Below the pieces are notes generated by a model, which saw only the letters and a program-made list of their open reading frames with translations, did no database searches and was not told the DNA's origin. The position numbers were made by a program, and so were the translations under genes. From Acidobacteriota bacterium (GTDB lineage: Bacteria > Acidobacteriota > Terriglobia > Terriglobales > Acidobacteriaceae), in contig JABCZI010000008.1 in assembly GCA_013289765.1 (NCBI GenBank), positions 1 through 64,000 on the forward strand: a stretch of DNA of 64,000 nucleotides, read 5' to 3'. Positions within the stretch are counted from its first letter, which is position 1, and each line of letters opens with the position of its first letter. Positions 34,384-42,340 of this stretch are shown here, in pieces.

Positions 34384-35112
34384 ATGGAATCCTCTAGCCG
34401 GAGCACCATGCTTTCGCGCGATGACGATTGCACGCTAGTAATTATGGCGAAGGCACCGAAGCCCGGCAGGGTCAAGACCCGGCTGGCTCAGAGTCTTCCT
34501 CTAACTGCGGTCACGGCGTTCTATCGCTGCCTGCTGGACGATACGGTGACGCTGGCGCGGTCGCTGGGTAATGTGGAAGTCGCCATTATGTGCCCCGGCT
34601 CCGATCTCGACGAGCTAGCGTGCTTGGCGGGTGACGAGGTGTGCGTGGTGGCGCAGAAGGGTGAGGGCCTCGCGGCGGGGCTCACTTCGGTGTTCGCCCA
34701 TTTTGCAGCCGGTCATCAGCGCGTCATCGCATTCAACAGCGACAGCCCCCACCTGCCGGCATCTGTTCTGGAAGACGCATTCAAGATCCTCGCTGCTCAC
34801 GATATAGTGCTCGGACCGACTCACGACGGAGGCTACTATCTCATCGGCGCGAAGGCCACTCATCCAGCGCTTTTCGAGAATGATGGAATGGGTACTACGA
34901 ATGCGCTTGAAGCGCTGATGGCGCGTGCTCGAGCCCTCGATCTTTCAGTAGGCTTCACCGCCCCTTTTTACGACATCGACGTGGCTAGTGACCTGGCTCG
35001 GCTCGCTGAGGAACTACGGCTGGCGCCGGCGAGGGCGCCGCGCACGGCGGCCTGGTTGACGGAGTGGGATCAAGCGGTGGCCCAGTTGCGGACCGGCACG
35101 GGAGACTTGTGA
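34384..35112 (+). CDS. DUF2064 / TIGR04282-type glycosyltransferase
   Basis: A 242-residue enzyme of the nucleotidyl/glycosyl transferase fold: IMAKAPKPGRVKTRLAQSLP near the N-terminus, then AFNSDSPHLPASVLEDAFKI and VLGPTHDGGYYLIGAKATHP. The family is linked with glycolipid and arsenosugar-type biosynthesis. The stop overlaps the GTG start of the next gene (GTGA), evidence for translational coupling. Confidence 0.88.
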   Translation: MESSSRSTMLSRDDDCTLVIMAKAPKPGRVKTRLAQSLPLTAVTAFYRCLLDDTVTLARSLGNVEVAIMCPGSDLDELACLAGDEVCVVAQKGEGLAAGLTSVFAHFAAGHQRVIAFNSDSPHLPASVLEDAFKILAAHDIVLGPTHDGGYYLIGAKATHPALFENDGMGTTNALEALMARARALDLSVGFTAPFYDIDVASDLARLAEELRLAPARAPRTAAWLTEWDQAVAQLRTGTGDL

Positions 35113-36398
35113 AGCTCACGCCATCGCCCAGGCTGTACGGGTTCGGCGTCATCTTGCTTGTGGCGCTGACCATCTGCTCACGCAAGCTCGGCAGCATGGG
35201 TGCACCGTCATTCCTCATTCCGCTGGCAGTTGCCGGTATCGCATACCTTCTCGCCATCCGCGAACTCTTCTCCACCCCGAAGTTCCCGCGCCGCGTGATC
35301 GTCATCGGGCTCGTGTTGGCTGCTTTGTGGCATGTTGCATTTCTACTGATGCCGCCGGGTTCCGATGATGACATTCACCGATACCTTTGGGATGGTCGCG
35401 TGCAGCGACTCGGCTATAACCCTTATATGGTCGTGCCCAGCGATCCTGCGTTCGCCGCGTTGCACACACCCGAGACCCGCACGCTGAACCACCCGGATCT
35501 ACCGAGCCCATATCCAGCGGGTGCTGAGCTTTTTTTTCGCGCCGTAACCGCGATTCATGAGTCTGTGACGGCGCTGAAAGTAGCATTTGTATTTTGCGAT
35601 TTGGCGATCGTTCTCGTTTTGCTCGATATCTTTCGTAGTAGTAGGCAAGAAGCGCACTGGGTTCTGGCTTATGCATGGAACCCACTGCTGGCGATTGAAG
35701 TGGCGGGCAGCGGTCACATCGATATTGTCGGCGTGCTTCTGTTGTTGATGTCTTTCGCCGCGCTCGGACGGCGCTGGCGTACTTTTGCAGCCGTGGCATT
35801 TGGGCTGGCTGTCGCAGTGAAATTTCTACCCATTGTACTGTTGCCCCTCTACTGGAGGCGCGTTCGTGTGCGCGATGGCGCGCTGGCGGCAGTCGTCGTT
35901 GGACTTCTATACGTGCCATTTCTTAATCACGGTCGCATTCCGATCGGCTCGCTCGGCACTTACGCGCAGAGTTTCCGCTTTAATGATCCGGTGTTTGCAA
36001 TGCTCGAGCGGGTCGCGCCTCCGCAGCTTGTAGTTGGGTTGGCAGTGCTCGTCGGCTTTCTTATCGCAACCTGGTTGAGAATCAAACTCCCTGCAGGTTC
36101 TCCGGACGCATTCGCGTGGCCCATGGCAGCATCGCTTCTATGTGCGCCGGTGATATATCCCTGGTACCTGCTCTGGTTGCTGCCGTTCCTGTGGTCGGCC
36201 TCGACGCTACCGATCATCGTCTGGACCGTGAGCATTATCCCTACTTACTACGTTTGGCATCTGCGCGCACTTGGACGTCCGTGGCTGGTTCCTGGCTGGA
36301 TCATGCTGCTGGAATACGGAGCGGTCGCGGTGGCCGGTGCGACTATCGGGTGGCGACGACTCACACGACCGGTAGTGTCCGTATGCTCAACGGAGTAG
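35109..36398 (+). CDS. multi-spanning glycosyltransferase (GT87-like)
   Basis: GTG at 35109 overlaps the previous stop by 4 bp; a longer frame from 35064 is out of the operon pattern. The 429-residue product has about ten hydrophobic segments (for instance LYGFGVILLVALTICSRKL, VIVIGLVLAALWHVAFLLM and LAVAVKFLPIVLLPLYW). The early loop has PPGSDDDIHRYLWDGRVQRL with an Asp pair, as in polyprenol-phosphate-sugar-dependent transferases. With the GT2 and DUF2064 genes it makes a pathway in which a lipid-linked sugar is made and then transferred at the membrane. Confidence 0.85.
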   Translation: MKLTPSPRLYGFGVILLVALTICSRKLGSMGAPSFLIPLAVAGIAYLLAIRELFSTPKFPRRVIVIGLVLAALWHVAFLLMPPGSDDDIHRYLWDGRVQRLGYNPYMVVPSDPAFAALHTPETRTLNHPDLPSPYPAGAELFFRAVTAIHESVTALKVAFVFCDLAIVLVLLDIFRSSRQEAHWVLAYAWNPLLAIEVAGSGHIDIVGVLLLLMSFAALGRRWRTFAAVAFGLAVAVKFLPIVLLPLYWRRVRVRDGALAAVVVGLLYVPFLNHGRIPIGSLGTYAQSFRFNDPVFAMLERVAPPQLVVGLAVLVGFLIATWLRIKLPAGSPDAFAWPMAASLLCAPVIYPWYLLWLLPFLWSASTLPIIVWTVSIIPTYYVWHLRALGRPWLVPGWIMLLEYGAVAVAGATIGWRRLTRPVVSVCSTE

Positions 36399-36562
36399 GT
36401 GCCAGTCGCGAATACTACCTATATAATGGGCGGCCAACCGAGAATAAGGATGGATGGTCGGCGTAGGGGAGGCGTGCGGCGCCCACACGCGAATCCTGTA
36501 TCCAGAAGCCTCTGCCCGTCATCCAACGCAGCATCCGTTCAATTCACGAAGGAGCAAACTCC

Positions 36563-37291
36563 ATGACAAATGTGAGCCGTGTAACGATGATCCGTATTCT
36601 GGCTTTTGGGGTCCTGGTCTTTACATCAACCTCCTGGGCGCAGTCGCGCGCGCCAATTCTCGATCAAATCGCCAAGACCTATGGGGTCGATTCGTTCGGG
36701 CAAGTCGAAGCGATCCGCTATACCTGGAACGGAGAGATCACCGGACTCTTCAAAGCTTCCCGCAAGTGGGAGTGGGAGCCCAAAACTGGCAAGGTCTCCT
36801 ACGAGGGAAAAGACAAAGACGGCAAGCCGGTCAACGTGACTTACATGCGCTCCCAGATCAACGACGACGCGAAGAAGCAAGCTGATGCCGGTTTCACCAA
36901 CGACAATTATTGGCTCCTGTTCCCCCTCCATGCTTACTGGGACACCAGCGCCACTGTGACCGATGAAGGTATGAAGAAACTGCCGGCGGGGGCCGGGTCA
37001 GCGACGCTGGTCTCGGTGAAGTATGGAGCAGAACTCGGCGGATACACACCCGGCGACACTTGGGACCTTTACGTCGGCAAAGACAATCGCGTCGAGTACC
37101 TTATCTTCCATCACGGCGGAGACAAGAAGCCGAGCCTCGTCAAGGCAACCTGGACAGGCTACAAAAAGGCAGGACCTCTTCTGATCTCAACCGAGCACCG
37201 CGGCAACGCCGATGGCAAGCCCCTGCACATCTTTATGTCGGATGTAGCAGTTAAGCTAACGGGCTCGGACAAATGGGTCAACGCGCAATAA
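36563..37291 (+). CDS. exported hypothetical protein
   Basis: A 242-residue product with AAGGAG before ATG and a signal peptide (MTNVSRVTMIRILAFGVLVF ending SWAQ). The mature part has FGQVEAIRYTWNGEITGLFK, WEWEPKTGKVSYEGKDKDGK and a terminal strand HIFMSDVAVKLTGSDKW, a beta-rich profile seen in outer-membrane-lipoprotein-sorting-like folds (LolA/DUF1571). No transporter genes are next to it, so the role is unknown. Confidence 0.75.
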   Translation: MTNVSRVTMIRILAFGVLVFTSTSWAQSRAPILDQIAKTYGVDSFGQVEAIRYTWNGEITGLFKASRKWEWEPKTGKVSYEGKDKDGKPVNVTYMRSQINDDAKKQADAGFTNDNYWLLFPLHAYWDTSATVTDEGMKKLPAGAGSATLVSVKYGAELGGYTPGDTWDLYVGKDNRVEYLIFHHGGDKKPSLVKATWTGYKKAGPLLISTEHRGNADGKPLHIFMSDVAVKLTGSDKWVNAQ

Positions 37292-37342
37292 AAACGGTAG
37301 GGCTGATTCAGGCAACTGAATTCGTTCTTCGGTAGAGAATCC

Positions 37343-37429
37343 GTTTGAAAGAAAACATTCCCATAGCGGCTAAAGCCGCTATGATTTGGTGCGCTTGCGG
37401 CACGGCTGAAGCCCGTGCCCTTTCAAAAC
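37343..37429. repeat. cloverleaf-like intergenic repeat
   Basis: Outer arms GTTTGAAAG (37343-37351) and CTTTCAAAAC (37420-37429) enclose two hairpins: CATAGCGGC-TAAA-GCCGCTATG (37362-37383) and GGCACGG-loop-CCGTGCC (37399-37418). The layout with paired GGC/GCC stems and TAAA/TGAA-type loops is that of REP-like elements common in soil Acidobacteriota. Only one copy was seen in this window. Confidence 0.78.
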
Positions 37430-37469
37430 AGATTCAAACTGAGGCGCCACTCTTTCCTCACGAATCAGC

Positions 37470-38528
37470 CTACCTGGCAATCACTACGGTTGTGCACGAA
37501 CTGCTCAGCTTGGGCAGCTCGCGGGTCGCGGCCATGCGGACCTGCAGCCTTGGGTGTTCCCCGCGCACGATAGGACAATAGTAGTCAGGTTCCGGCAGTG
37601 CGCCCTGCAGGCGTCGTCGTCCAGCACATCCCCCATGACATGATTCCCGAAACTCACAAGGTTGGCACGCGTGAGGTAGCGTGCGGGCTTCTTCGAAGGG
37701 CGCAGAGCCCAGAATGTCGGGCCCCGTCGAGATCAAGTCCGACAGCGGCTCTCCCGCTCCTGGCCAATAAACGCAAGGCTGTGTAGTAGCACGCGGCGTC
37801 ACTCGCACAGTGCTTACGCCGCATCCTCCCCGAAGTGGCGGCAGCCCGGCCATCGCTCGAACCAGCGGCTCGCCAATCGCGATCACATCCGTTTCCGCAA
37901 AGAGACTCTGGAACCCTTCCCAATACTCTCCGTAGGACAGCGCATAGAGGTCGGATCGCACCGCCTGATACACGTTCACTCGCAAGGGAGCGTCAAACTG
38001 TTTGGCTATTCGCGCGACCTCCGCCAGACGCAAGTAGTTCGCCTTCATCATGACCGCGATGATGGTTACTGGCACACCCAGCCTGACACAACGTTCTGCC
38101 TGCTGCTGGATCAACTCCCAATTACCTTTTCCGCGTTGTGCATCCTGTTGAGCTTGCGTCGGGTAATCCAGCGAAAACTCAATATCGTGAAAGGCGCGCA
38201 CGTCGTTATCTTCCAAGACGGCAACGCTGTGGCCGTTGGAAGTGATGGTGAGCTTGATAGAGCGTGTGCGCAGGTAGGCCAGTATCGCTTTAAAATCCGG
38301 ATGCATGCCGTTCTCACCAGTGCCCAGATTCACCGAGCGAACCGGCAGTCGTTCCACAACAGACTTCACCTGATCGAGAGAAAGGCGATCAGTGCGGGTT
38401 GGATCACGGTAGCAGAAAGAACAGGAGAGATTGCATTCGTTGGTGAGCCCGATCCCGAGCGCAATCCCCTCATCCGGCGCCGCCATGCGAGATGTGATTG
38501 ATGAAGACTTTAGTGTGATGTTGTTCAC
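37470..38528 (-). CDS. radical SAM / SPASM-type protein
   Basis: A 352-residue enzyme. The [4Fe-4S] SAM cluster motif is CNLSCSFC (CxxxCxxC) near residue 33, followed by SVNLGTGENGMHPDFKAILA, a GxGE-like SAM-binding loop. The C-terminus has a cysteine-rich region: GGCGVSTVRVTPRATTQPCV, then HACQPCEFRESCHGGCAG and YYCPIV, consistent with one or two auxiliary clusters as in SPASM proteins that modify peptides or cofactors. GTG start overlaps the methyltransferase stop by 4 bp. No precursor peptide is visible nearby. Confidence 0.85.
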   Translation of the reverse strand: MNNITLKSSSITSRMAAPDEGIALGIGLTNECNLSCSFCYRDPTRTDRLSLDQVKSVVERLPVRSVNLGTGENGMHPDFKAILAYLRTRSIKLTITSNGHSVAVLEDNDVRAFHDIEFSLDYPTQAQQDAQRGKGNWELIQQQAERCVRLGVPVTIIAVMMKANYLRLAEVARIAKQFDAPLRVNVYQAVRSDLYALSYGEYWEGFQSLFAETDVIAIGEPLVRAMAGLPPLRGGCGVSTVRVTPRATTQPCVYWPGAGEPLSDLISTGPDILGSAPFEEARTLPHACQPCEFRESCHGGCAGRRRLQGALPEPDYYCPIVRGEHPRLQVRMAATRELPKLSSSCTTVVIAR

Positions 38529-39367
38529 GCAACATCCTCGATCGCAGGGCTTGGACGATTTGCCAAGTATTGTTTATAGCGCGCGACGGCGGCAAACTCT
38601 GGCTGGCTCCCCAGCTTGCGCTCAAGCTCAAGAATTCGCTCGTACTCAGCGCTGCGAGAAATCCGTGGCGGAAGGTAATCCGCCATCACGCGTACACCCC
38701 GATCGGCAATCACTGCCAGCGACGCCGCTTTCAACATGGCTTGCAGGTTATCTGACGTAAATAATCGTACTCGCCCTCCGTACAAAGACTCTTGTCCCCA
38801 CTCAGCGGTCAGGCTGTTTTCCGCAACCGCCAAATCGCCTGCTTGGATAGCGGCCTTGAAAACTTCGCCGGCGCGGTTCCGCACAAGCACTGACAGTGTC
38901 GCTGATGAATCCCGCAAGGCGCGAGCCGCGGCGCACATCACAGCAATCGGGTCGTCGAGAAACTCCAGTACGTTGTGGCAAATAATTACATCGAACGTTG
39001 CGGCGGGAAACAAGTTGGTCAACTGCGAAGCGTCCCCCTGTTGCAGGACGACCTTGTCCGCAACTCCCGCTTGCTGGGCTGTGCGGTTCGCGATATCCAG
39101 CATCGCCGGAGACGAATCCAGCAGGGTAACCTGCATGCCTAGACGCGCCAGGCGAACGGCCGTCGCTCCTGTACCGCACCCGATATCCAGCGCACTCAAC
39201 GACTTCTTGGCGTGCGACCGGGGAAGAAAATCCTCCAGGTTGGCGAATGCCAGGTCGCTGCGCAATCGGCCTTCAGGTGTCTCAAGGTACGCGGCATAAT
39301 CTTGCGCACCGTTCCGGAATCGTTCGTTGACAACCATAGTGGCCATTTCTTTGCGATGCTCATTCAT
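38525..39367 (-). CDS. class I methyltransferase resembling CmoM
   Basis: A 280-residue SAM-dependent methyltransferase. SAM site ALDIGCGTGATAVRLARLGM (GxGxG), then VTLLDSSPAMLDIANRTAQQ, IICHNVLEFLDDPIAVMCAA. The C-terminal GVRVMADYLPP and YERILELERKLGSQPEFAAV resemble the tRNA mo5U methyltransferase CmoM, though an assignment to tRNA is not safe. Encoded directly before the radical SAM gene with a 4-bp overlap, so the pair probably acts on one substrate. Confidence 0.85.
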   Translation of the reverse strand: MNEHRKEMATMVVNERFRNGAQDYAAYLETPEGRLRSDLAFANLEDFLPRSHAKKSLSALDIGCGTGATAVRLARLGMQVTLLDSSPAMLDIANRTAQQAGVADKVVLQQGDASQLTNLFPAATFDVIICHNVLEFLDDPIAVMCAAARALRDSSATLSVLVRNRAGEVFKAAIQAGDLAVAENSLTAEWGQESLYGGRVRLFTSDNLQAMLKAASLAVIADRGVRVMADYLPPRISRSAEYERILELERKLGSQPEFAAVARYKQYLANRPSPAIEDVA

Positions 39368-39394
39368 GCGACGTTAAATGAAATCTTCGCGGCA

Positions 39395-40285
39395 CTAGCT
39401 GGCGCGCCGCGTCTGCAATTCCCCGTGTGAAGCAGCGACAAAGGCTTGGAGCAATGAGGCGATCTCATCCGCGGCCGTGTCCAATGCGAAATGACCGGCG
39501 TCGAGCACGTGAACCTCAGCCTTCGGAACGTCGTGCCGGTAGCGTTCCGGCTCGCCGGGATCAAATGAAAGGTCATACTTACCCCAGATAACCAGCAATC
39601 GCGGCTGCTTCTCTCGCATCCATGCTTGCCATTTCGGGTAGGCGTCTACGTTGGTTCGATAGTCGTAGAAAAGGTCGCTTTGAATCTCGGCTTGGCCGGG
39701 TTGGTTGAGAAAATAGAATTCATCGGTCCAGAGATCGGGATCATAGCGTTCCACATTCGGATCGTTTCCCAGATGGCGTGTGCGCGTGGTTGCGAGCGAC
39801 AGAAGATTGGTGCGCAGCTCTTTTTCGTTAGCAGCGCGATCCGCCCAAAAGGCCCGCCGCGTCTTCCAATTCGCGCCCAAACCCTCGTTGTGTGCAACGG
39901 CATCCTGGACGATGAGGGCCTCGATACGATCTGGATGAGCCAAGGCCATGCGAAAACCGACAGGGCCGCCGTAATCCTGCATGTAAAGCGTGTAGTGCGA
40001 GAGGCCGAGCGATTCAGTGAAATGATTCATGATCTCGGCATAGTGATCGAACGTATAAGCAAAATTCTTCGGGTCCGGCCAGTCGCTGTATCCGAATCCC
40101 GGGTAATCCGGGGCGACAAGGTGATAGCGATCGGAAAGCCGGGCGAAGAGAGGCTCGAACATCCGCGAGGATGACGGAAGTCCATGTAGAAGGAGAAGCG
40201 CTGGAGCGTCCTTCGGGCCTGCCTCTCTATAAAAAATGGACAGCCCGTCGATCTGTTTCGTGCGATAAAAGGTCGGATACTTCAT
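39395..40285 (-). CDS. alpha/beta hydrolase (haloalkane dehalogenase/epoxide hydrolase type)
   Basis: ATG at 40285 has AAGGAAC upstream; a longer frame would overlap the HTTM gene. The 296-residue product has ALLLLHGLPSSSRMFEPLFA (oxyanion HG), nucleophile elbow YTLYMQDYGGPVGFRMAL with Asp as nucleophile, a lid, and catalytic His in VLDAGHFALDTAADEIA. An Asp nucleophile (QDYGG) is the hallmark of haloalkane dehalogenases and epoxide hydrolases. It is 28 bp from the methyltransferase start, so may be part of the same transcript. Confidence 0.87.
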   Translation of the reverse strand: MKYPTFYRTKQIDGLSIFYREAGPKDAPALLLLHGLPSSSRMFEPLFARLSDRYHLVAPDYPGFGYSDWPDPKNFAYTFDHYAEIMNHFTESLGLSHYTLYMQDYGGPVGFRMALAHPDRIEALIVQDAVAHNEGLGANWKTRRAFWADRAANEKELRTNLLSLATTRTRHLGNDPNVERYDPDLWTDEFYFLNQPGQAEIQSDLFYDYRTNVDAYPKWQAWMREKQPRLLVIWGKYDLSFDPGEPERYRHDVPKAEVHVLDAGHFALDTAADEIASLLQAFVAASHGELQTRRAS

Positions 40286-40361
40286 TGAAGGTTCCTTTCC
40301 GTGGGCTCTGGGGACAGTTAATGCCATCCCTGGTGATTGCCCTGATTCAAGGTTAATGCCT

Positions 40362-41291
40362 TCAGGCCTGCTTGGCGGAACGCTCTGCCAGAGGATGCTT
40401 GATCCAATTCCAAGAGCGCGCGATGTCCGCAGGCTCGACAAAGAGCACGTATGCGGACAGGATATCCCATTGGAAGAGCGGAATGTTGAGAGAGTAATCC
40501 AGCCAAAGGTGAAACAACACTCCTAGCGCTAATAGGAAATAGCGGAACTCTTTCACCCAAGTCAAAACCCCGAGAAAGAATTCCACGACGAGCGCGGACC
40601 AGCTCCCAAGCTTAAGTACCACTGGATGGAAGAACCACGAGGGAAGAGGAAAGCGTCTGAGTTCGTCGAGGTGATAAACATAAAACAGCGCGGTGCCTTG
40701 CAGCCACGGCGCTCCCCTTATTTTTAGCAGGAAGGAGACGAAATACAGGAGCGCCAGTTGTAGTTGAATCATGCGTTGCGCCCATGGACTCCGAGGTTGA
40801 ATGTGGGCGGGTTCTTTCCGCCGCCAGATGCGAATGAGGCGATCTAGGGAAAACGCAGCTCCAGCAGGTGCGAAGATCAGGAAAAATCCCGCCAAGCGCA
40901 GAAACGTATCGCCCCCATGGGTGATATACAAGTTTCTTTGCTGAATCGACGTAAGACAAAGAAAGACAAGTAGGCTGTTGAGGCGAGTCAGAAGACCGAC
41001 GGTGAGCAATATTGCCGATCCAAGAGACACCCAGAAGAATGCCTCAATGCAGGCGTCGTTTCGAGGAATAATCGAGAAAAGATTCAATCGTGCGCCGGGC
41101 TCCAGATTGGAGGCTGTTGGGAGAGTCACCCATCCATGGACTCCGTACCAGCTCAACCAATCTGGTCGCAGCAGTATCAGGGTGGCGGTGACTAGTCCGC
41201 CATAGAAGATTCGAAACAATGCGATCGGTGTGGGTGACTGCTCCGCGAAGAAGAACCCGTTCCAGGCCCGAAGCAAGCCTCGCAACGTCAT
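40362..41291 (-). CDS. HTTM-domain membrane protein
   Basis: Start ATG at 41291 overlaps the upstream stop (ATGA). 309 residues with about seven membrane segments: LFRIFYGGLVTATLILLRPD, ASVSLGSAILLTVGLLTRLN-like segments, LQLALLYFVSFLLKIRGAPW and LGVLFHLWLDYSLNIPLFQW. It matches the HTTM (vitamin-K-dependent gamma-carboxylase-like) membrane domain, including a FLRLAGFFLIFAPAGAAFSL region. No carboxylase C-terminal domain is present. Bacterial HTTM proteins are usually paired with a small membrane partner, here the gene just upstream. Confidence 0.82.
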   Translation of the reverse strand: MTLRGLLRAWNGFFFAEQSPTPIALFRIFYGGLVTATLILLRPDWLSWYGVHGWVTLPTASNLEPGARLNLFSIIPRNDACIEAFFWVSLGSAILLTVGLLTRLNSLLVFLCLTSIQQRNLYITHGGDTFLRLAGFFLIFAPAGAAFSLDRLIRIWRRKEPAHIQPRSPWAQRMIQLQLALLYFVSFLLKIRGAPWLQGTALFYVYHLDELRRFPLPSWFFHPVVLKLGSWSALVVEFFLGVLTWVKEFRYFLLALGVLFHLWLDYSLNIPLFQWDILSAYVLFVEPADIARSWNWIKHPLAERSAKQA

Positions 41292-41893
41292 TTCAGGTCC
41301 TCGGATTGCACTCCGTAACCAATCAGAACGTGCTGGTCCCAGGGCTCTGGAACATAGAAACCATCCGCACGGGGAACGATGAGCGACCATTTTTGGATCA
41401 GAATGACCGTTCTGACCTGGTTGCCGGGACCGCTTTTCATGCGTGCAATGTATCGGGCCGCGTCGGGCAACAGTGCATCGGCATCTTCCCGCACCAGGTT
41501 GTCAGCAAACTTGCGATAGCGTTCCTTGAATAGTTTTTCGGTCAGCCCTAGCTGTTCCATTCTTGGAAACGTCCACTTGCTTCTGGAGCCGTCCTTGTAG
41601 ATTACGATGGCTTCGATGTAGGTGTTGGCTCCTTTTGGGATAGGGGCAAACATGTCCCATGATTGGAACAGCCCCGACCAGAGGAAATAAGGGCGGATCA
41701 GGTTCTTGCCCACTAGAATCAACGGGCTGTCGACCGGCATACACCAGCACGCAATAGCCAAAATGTGAAACACCAAAAAGACATTCACCATCGAGTATTT
41801 TAAAAGCTGCAGACGGGAGACTTTCCTTTTCGCGCTTTCGCGCGGAGGTGTGCGCGGGACGGTCTGTGCATGCGAGCCTCCGGTCGTCAACAT
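41288..41893 (-). CDS. membrane partner of the HTTM protein
   Basis: A 201-residue protein with a single strong hydrophobic segment (MVNVFLVFHILAIACWCMP) followed by SWDMFAPIPKGANTYIEAIV, then a soluble part GSRSKWTFPRMEQLGL and VILIQKWSLIVP. The W-D-M-F-A-P stretch is what is usually seen in the small proteins encoded with HTTM domains. Overlap of 4 bp with the HTTM start shows co-translation. Function unknown. Confidence 0.72.
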   Translation of the reverse strand: MLTTGGSHAQTVPRTPPRESAKRKVSRLQLLKYSMVNVFLVFHILAIACWCMPVDSPLILVGKNLIRPYFLWSGLFQSWDMFAPIPKGANTYIEAIVIYKDGSRSKWTFPRMEQLGLTEKLFKERYRKFADNLVREDADALLPDAARYIARMKSGPGNQVRTVILIQKWSLIVPRADGFYVPEPWDQHVLIGYGVQSEDLK

Positions 41894-41911
41894 CTACGGG
41901 GGTTCTCCAAC

Positions 41912-42270
41912 GTAGGCTCCTGCGATTTGAACGCAAACGATCTGAGAGAACGCGCGCGAAACCCCCTCTTGCGAGAAATCTTGAGCGCCGTTAAGAGCTT
42001 TCCGTGGCGACAAAACCATTGACGTAAGGCCGGTGTGGGGCGAGTAAAGGCGAAGCTTTCGAGCGCCTCCTCGCCGCCTGCGGACAGCGGGACTTTGTTT
42101 TTGCCGCAGGTGATGATCGCACAGACGAAGACCTGTTTGAGCGCATGCCGAATGAAACGTGGACGGTTCACGTTGGTCCCGGGCCTACCCGTGCAGCGTT
42201 TGTAGTGAGAGATTTCGAAGCTACCAGCGAGGTGTTGCAAATCTTCGCAAAATCCGACGGGGTCTCATGA
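41912..42270 (+). pseudogene. otsB: 3' relic of a trehalose-phosphatase gene
   Basis: The plus strand carries the C-terminal part of a trehalose-6-phosphate phosphatase in shifted frames. From 42043 the frame reads SKGEAFERLLAACGQRDFVF, then AAGDDRTDEDLFERMPNETW and VGPGPTRAAFVVRDFEATSE to a TGA at 42268-42270; GDDRTDEDLF is the HAD-family motif of OtsB. Immediately upstream the preceding family segment (LRAFRGDKTIDVRPVW) is in another frame, separated by an extra G in a GGGG run at 42037-42040. A further segment DLRERARNPLLREILSAV lies in a third frame. The N-terminal half is missing, replaced by the divergent HTTM operon. This is a decayed gene. Confidence 0.78.
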
Positions 42271-42340
42271 AAGGCATCCGAATCACTCGTATGCCGCAAA
42301 GCACGGGCTTGTTTTTCCGAGGCAGCGGTTCCTCTCTGCA

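Noticed and set aside
37345-37581. 78-codon plus frame starting in the cloverleaf repeat
   Set aside because: It reads through repeat hairpins and the end of the radical SAM gene on the other strand.
41887-42240. 117-codon minus-strand frame
   Set aside because: It is the shadow of the otsB relic on the plus strand.
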